Translations under genes and position numbers: made by a program
Assembly: GCA_037176845.1 (NCBI GenBank)
Contig: JAYKXP010000016.1
Span: 310,001-374,000, forward strand
DNA: 64,000 bases
Reading direction: 5' to 3'
Origin: Paramarasmius palmivorus
Taxonomy: Eukaryota; Basidiomycota; Agaricomycetes; Agaricales; Marasmiaceae
In this document: in pieces, positions 60,330-64,000 of the stretch
Layout of the letters: each line of letters opens with the position of its first letter
Numbering within the stretch: the first letter of the stretch is position 1
The notes under the pieces: generated by a model
What the model was told of the DNA's origin: nothing
The model's database searches: none
Seen by the model: the letters and a program-made list of their open reading frames with translations, nothing else

Positions 60330-61798
60330 CTACGATGAACGCCGTCCTCGATAGAAATCTAAGAATCTCGATTTATCCTCCCACCCCATGTTCATCCTTT
60401 TTAGTTTCCCGGTTTGAGCTATCAGCACTGCGCACGCTTCAGTCAATGAATCGTTTCCTGCGCCTATTACTTCATTGACCATGAACAGCGGAGAACTGGG
60501 AGATTCAGAGGGGTGAAGTAACCTTATGGAGATAGGTGATGGTGTTATGGAGAAAGTCAGCGTGAAAAGATGGTATAGTGGATTCAAAGCTGTTTGAGGT
60601 ATCGAATGTGATGCTGTTGGTGAGAATGTTGTCGGAGGATCGTATCTGGCGAGATGAGATCAGGGATATTTTTCGCGCATCCAGATCGAAGGACTGTACC
60701 TGACGCTCATAACGAATATGTTATACCCAGTGACCAGAGCCGGACGCTTGAAAACATCCGCAAATCGTAGAAGACCTCTTCCATTACTAGTAGTGCATTC
60801 TGGAAATACGACTAGTGGCCTGTCTGCGTTTTGTCGAATATCTTCCAAGCTTTGAGGTTTGTGACCTTCAAGAAGGGGAAATGGAGGGACAACCCCAGTG
60901 TATCGAATCATTGTGACTAAGGATACTGGACAGAAACCAGCAATCGGAACCTGTGGAATCGCTGATCTTGCGCTTGACGATATGTTCGCCGATCCAGTCC
61001 CCGTCCGTCGGCCAGGTGTGTGGGATGTTGGAGTTGATGGCGCGCTTGGCAGGTCTGGTACAGCAAATTCAGGAATAGGAAGAATGAAAATTGGATTGAA
61101 ACTGTGGCCATCATTTAATTAGATTATGCAGAGAAGTCAGGGCGTGATAGAACACGTACCGGAAAGCGAGCCACAATAACTCAACCCAGGATGCCCAATT
61201 AGATACTATGATATCGCCTGCTACAGGCGCCCACTGCTTTTGAGTAGTCGATCCGCGCCTGCAAACGACGTAAGTTCACGGAGAATGCGTTTATGGTACT
61301 GCACGCACCCTCTCTTACGAGAAATGACTTCTACAGGAATCCAAATAAATCCGGCGAGAAAAAGCGCCGTTCGACAAATTATAGCAGTTACCGCCCAGGT
61401 CAGTAGTCTTTGAGCTGGCGGAACAATAGCCTGTGTGTCGTCAGGCGAGAGGACGAGACCATTGCAGAAGAGAACTTGCCAGGACCGAGAGGACACCATG
61501 CACGAGCAGAATATATAGTAGAGTAAGCGCCAGTATCAGAGTGGTCCGAACAATGGCAATAAGATAGCCAACGGGTTTCCAGAGCAATGATAAAACGTCT
61601 GCCCCAGGTTTTGGAGGTGGTATCGGCGTTAGGAATGGCTAGCAAGGAGAAAGTATCACTAATTTGACCGGATGAAAATTGCATATAGAAACTAGCCTGA
61701 ATACCCGTTCCCGGATCCTGTAAGAGATGCTAGTTGGAGGAAGTTCGACGTAGATGAAGAGAAGAATAACACACCCTGTACGCACTGTACTTCTCCAT
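60330..61798 (-). CDS. LOA1: Lysophospholipid acyltransferase LOA1/VPS66-like
   Basis: Loa1 acylates lysophosphatidic acid in triacylglycerol and membrane lipid synthesis at ER and lipid droplets. Start MEKYSAYR is spliced to DPGTGIQ. Hydrophobic segments (around 61385-61560) include AVTAIICRTALFLAGFIWIP. Acyltransferase block I reads VSNWASWVELLWLAFR and block III DRPLVVFPECTTSNGRGLLR, the latter close to the canonical EGT-S form. SVRYDPPTTFSPTASH is assembled over an intron, and NMGWEDKSRFLDFYRGRRSS is the characteristic C-terminus. The HX4D box is altered (see findings). About 400 residues, six or so exons. Head to head with TVP38. Confidence 0.8.
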
Positions 61799-61928
61799 AA
61801 TGCTCAGTGCTGGTCGAGAGCAAGGTGGTTGACGCGACGCAATTGGCGACGTGTAACGTGGGACAGCCTTAGATGACCGTGACGTACTCAGAGCTGCCGG
61901 AGCTGACCTTCCTCACTCGACGACCACC

Positions 61929-63252
61929 ATGGCAGCTGGTACTACGGATTCGCATCGAATAAAGCCACGAAATATCTGGCAGTTTGTCGAGTTTTATATC
62001 TCAGCGGGGTTCAGACGTTATCAGAAGTTACATATCTATGGAAAGGTAAAGCGTTACGTCCACTCCCAAGCTAATGTCTCCTGACCATTTGCTAGGCTTT
62101 CATTTGGCTTGTTCTCCTCTTTTATATCTGTATAGGCATGTTTCTAGTCAGGAATTAAGATATACCACGGCTCATATATGTTCATAGGAGTGTTTGTTAT
62201 CGTCGTATCCCCTGGCCGCATTGCGCAGTTCCTCTACGACCAGGTTACGCACATAGCAGCAACACCCCTCGGCTGGTTGACACTTGGCTTAGCTATCGGT
62301 GCGTTGTTATTGCCTCAAAAGATTAGTACGAAGCATTGAGGCATGCAATTAGTTCTGGTATCGTTCCCTCCTCTTATAGGGCACACGACTTTGGTTACAC
62401 TGTGCGGCTTCGCCTACGGCATGAAAGGTTTCGCAATCGCAGCCATAGCTTCTGTTCTTGGTTCAGCTCTTGTCTTCGTCATCTTGAGGTCGCTGTTCGC
62501 AGCCCGTTTACGCGCATGGTCTGCACAAAACCAGAAATGGCAAGCTCTCGAGGAGGTTGTTGTGAGTTGTAATCTGTCCTATATTTCGTTTGAAGAGGAA
62601 TGAACCTGTGTTTTATAGAAAGCCAAGGGGTCAATCACTGTCAATAATCTCTCTCTGTCGAGTCTAACCATCGATTCAGACTACCTCTTATCATCTTAAT
62701 CCGAATTAGCCCCTTTCCGCCTTGGGTTTATTCCAATTCTCTGTTCGCAGTAAGTGCTGAAGCTCTTTCGACATGTCACCAGTAGTTTATGACCCCAAAG
62801 TCAATTTCGTCTGTCGCCCTGTGGCAATTTGTTGTCGCAACGCTATTCATTTTCCCCAAGCTGCTTTTACATGTCTTTATTGGTTCTCGTATCGCGGCTT
62901 TATCAGACGGAGAACAACGCAGTCATATGGACACACGTACAGTGGATCCCTTCACTGGAGTTTATACTTATCTGACACCTTTCTCCCAGGGACCAAGGTT
63001 ATAAATGGGCTACTGGTCGGTGGGGGAGTTTTAGTTGCCATATGTGCTAGCGGGTAAGGATATCATTGGTTGTCGTAGGAAAATGCTCACGAAATTTCCA
63101 GGCTTGTCTACACGCTCGTACAACGCCATATACGGAAATTAGAGGGGTTGCCTCGGGATGTCGATGAGCTTGCTGCAGAAGCGATCGAGGATTTCGACGA
63201 GGAAGCGCCTCTTCTTGGCCCTCAGCCGCTTACAGAGGACGATGACAACTAG
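61929..63252 (+). CDS. TVP38: Golgi membrane protein TVP38 (TMEM64/DedA-like)
   Basis: Tvp38 family (VTT/DedA fold) proteins sit in Golgi membranes; transport of lipid or ions is suspected. Start MAAGTTDSHRIKPRNIWQFV. Membrane segments are visible at KAFIWLVLLFYICIG, VFVIVVSPGRIAQFL, FPPLIGHTTLVTLCGFAYGM (the conserved P-x-x-G-H region), VLGSALVFVILRSLFA, ISPFPPWVYSNSLFA (the second VTT half with RxSPxPP) and ALWQFVVATLFIFPKLLLHV. The soluble acidic tail reads LAAEAIEDFDEEAPLLGPQP. The exon following KAKG starts after an intron at LPLIILIRISPFP. About 370 residues, eight exons, stop at 63250-63252. Confidence 0.9.
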
Positions 63253-63328
63253 TTTAGAATCCATGCATATATATATAGTTATAGAGAATGGGCTCGTGTG
63301 TATATGTAGGGTCTACTGTACGGTCTGC

Positions 63329-64000
63329 TCAATAGTAATGAAGGAATAGAAGACTCATACTTGCACCAATGAGGAACACCAAGATGAACAGCCTGCCATC
63401 CTTCATTCTCCTCTTTGCTTCCCTAAGCTGCTCATTACCCTTCTCCACAGTGGACGTTGTTGCTATTGCATCCTCGTACAACTGGTCGCTCAGCTCTGTC
63501 TGGGCTGTCAGATGCGATACCAGCTCCATCTGCAACGCACTGATCTCCATCAACCGTGCCTCTGCCTGTTGCACCGACTCCAGCTTATCCTGAACTTCTC
63601 GTAGGATGTTTGCGTTTTCGGTCTCGAACTGGAGTATTTGAGAGGCTGATAATTCCAAGTCGTCTGCCTCGTCGTCGGAGGCTGAAAATTCGGAAGGCGT
63701 TAAGGTAGGCTGCGTCGAATACTTGTCAGGAGAAGGTGCCCCGATAGTCGCAGCTATCAAGTTTGAGGATGCTTCTCCAAGCCAGCTACTTGGTCCAGCT
63801 CCAGGCGATTGCTGTCTAGGATTTCGCTGGGCATCCGAAAAGCCTTGGGCCTCAAAGGCTGCTCCTGACCCCAACGTCTTTGACCGCTCAAGCTGTCTCT
63901 TGACACGTTCCTCCTGCATTTCCTTCTGACTTTGACTAGCTTCAGCGAGCCGCCGGTTGAGATACCAGGTAATATTGCTATGGTGAGCAGCGATGAAATT
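63329..64000 (-). CDS. UFE1: ER t-SNARE UFE1/syntaxin-18 (partial, 5' end outside window)
   Basis: Ufe1 is the Qa-SNARE for retrograde Golgi-to-ER transport. What is present is one open exon running from the window edge: an N-terminal fragment YLNRRLAEASQSQKEMQEER, a Ser/Pro-rich linker, then the SNARE helix ASQILQFETENANILREVQD and ALQMELVSHLTAQTELSDQL with the central Gln layer in the ALQMELVSHL-to-SDQL region, EDAIATTSTVEKGNEQLREA, and a C-terminal anchor GRLFILVFLIGASMSLLFLH ending YY. The tail-anchor with almost no lumenal residues is standard for this family. The stop is 77 bp from the TVP38 stop (convergent). The start and N-terminal Habc region lie beyond 64000. Confidence 0.9.
   Translation of the reverse strand, partial: NFIAAHHSNITWYLNRRLAEASQSQKEMQEERVKRQLERSKTLGSGAAFEAQGFSDAQRNPRQQSPGAGPSSWLGEASSNLIAATIGAPSPDKYSTQPTLTPSEFSASDDEADDLELSASQILQFETENANILREVQDKLESVQQAEARLMEISALQMELVSHLTAQTELSDQLYEDAIATTSTVEKGNEQLREAKRRMKDGRLFILVFLIGASMSLLFLHYY

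Overview
The window is nuclear DNA of a filamentous basidiomycete, almost certainly an agaricomycete. Three things point there: nearly every gene is cut by short introns (about 45-65 bp, GT...AG), the gaps are tiny, and several families are typical of mushroom-forming fungi (a BTB protein ending in VVKRT, a SLIP-GC-like GTPase, a His-rich small protein, a secreted double-psi beta-barrel protein). I see 36 protein genes (35 complete, one running off the right edge). I found no convincing tRNA, rRNA, CRISPR array, transposon or virus-derived sequence. Gene models were built by reading splice sites by eye against remembered family landmarks, so exon ends are approximate unless given.

Layout. 0-8 kb: MOB1 kinase activator, BTB protein, DBP8 rRNA helicase, a DUF302 protein and an HMG-box regulator. 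8-22.3 kb: mostly mitochondrial or tRNA-modification genes (SUA5, FMC1, PPT2-type holo-ACP synthase, IBA57, PET191, FMP32), plus ELP2, a small RRM protein and a large eIF4A-derived protein whose helicase motifs are broken. 22.3-27 kb: PYM, GPN3, a His-rich protein and EAF3. 27-36 kb: a SLIP-GC-like dynamin-type GTPase, a long disordered orphan and a Gfd2/YDR514C-like protein. 36-43.8 kb: an extended SDR, ERG10, ATG10, ribosomal protein eS1 and APRT. 43.8-54 kb: an EDEM-type mannosidase with a PA domain, IMP4, an M18 aminopeptidase and UTP12. 54-64 kb: an expansin-like secreted protein, a Zn2Cys6 transcription factor, a PLP trans-sulfuration enzyme, a LOA1/VPS66 acyltransferase, TVP38 and UFE1 (partial).

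Themes. Translation and ribosome assembly recur (DBP8, IMP4, UTP12, eS1, SUA5, ELP2, PYM, a pseudo-eIF4A). SUA5 and ELP2 both act on the tRNA anticodon loop. A second group serves mitochondria, and a third the secretory pathway and lipids (EDEM, LOA1, TVP38, UFE1). At least ten gene pairs are head to head with start codons 37-220 bp apart, so shared promoters are the rule here. The best candidates for undescribed biology are the degenerate DEAD-box protein at 11890-15073, the nuclear-type GTPase at 27041-31875, the orphan at 32183-34459 and the RNase H-fold candidate at 34587-36099.
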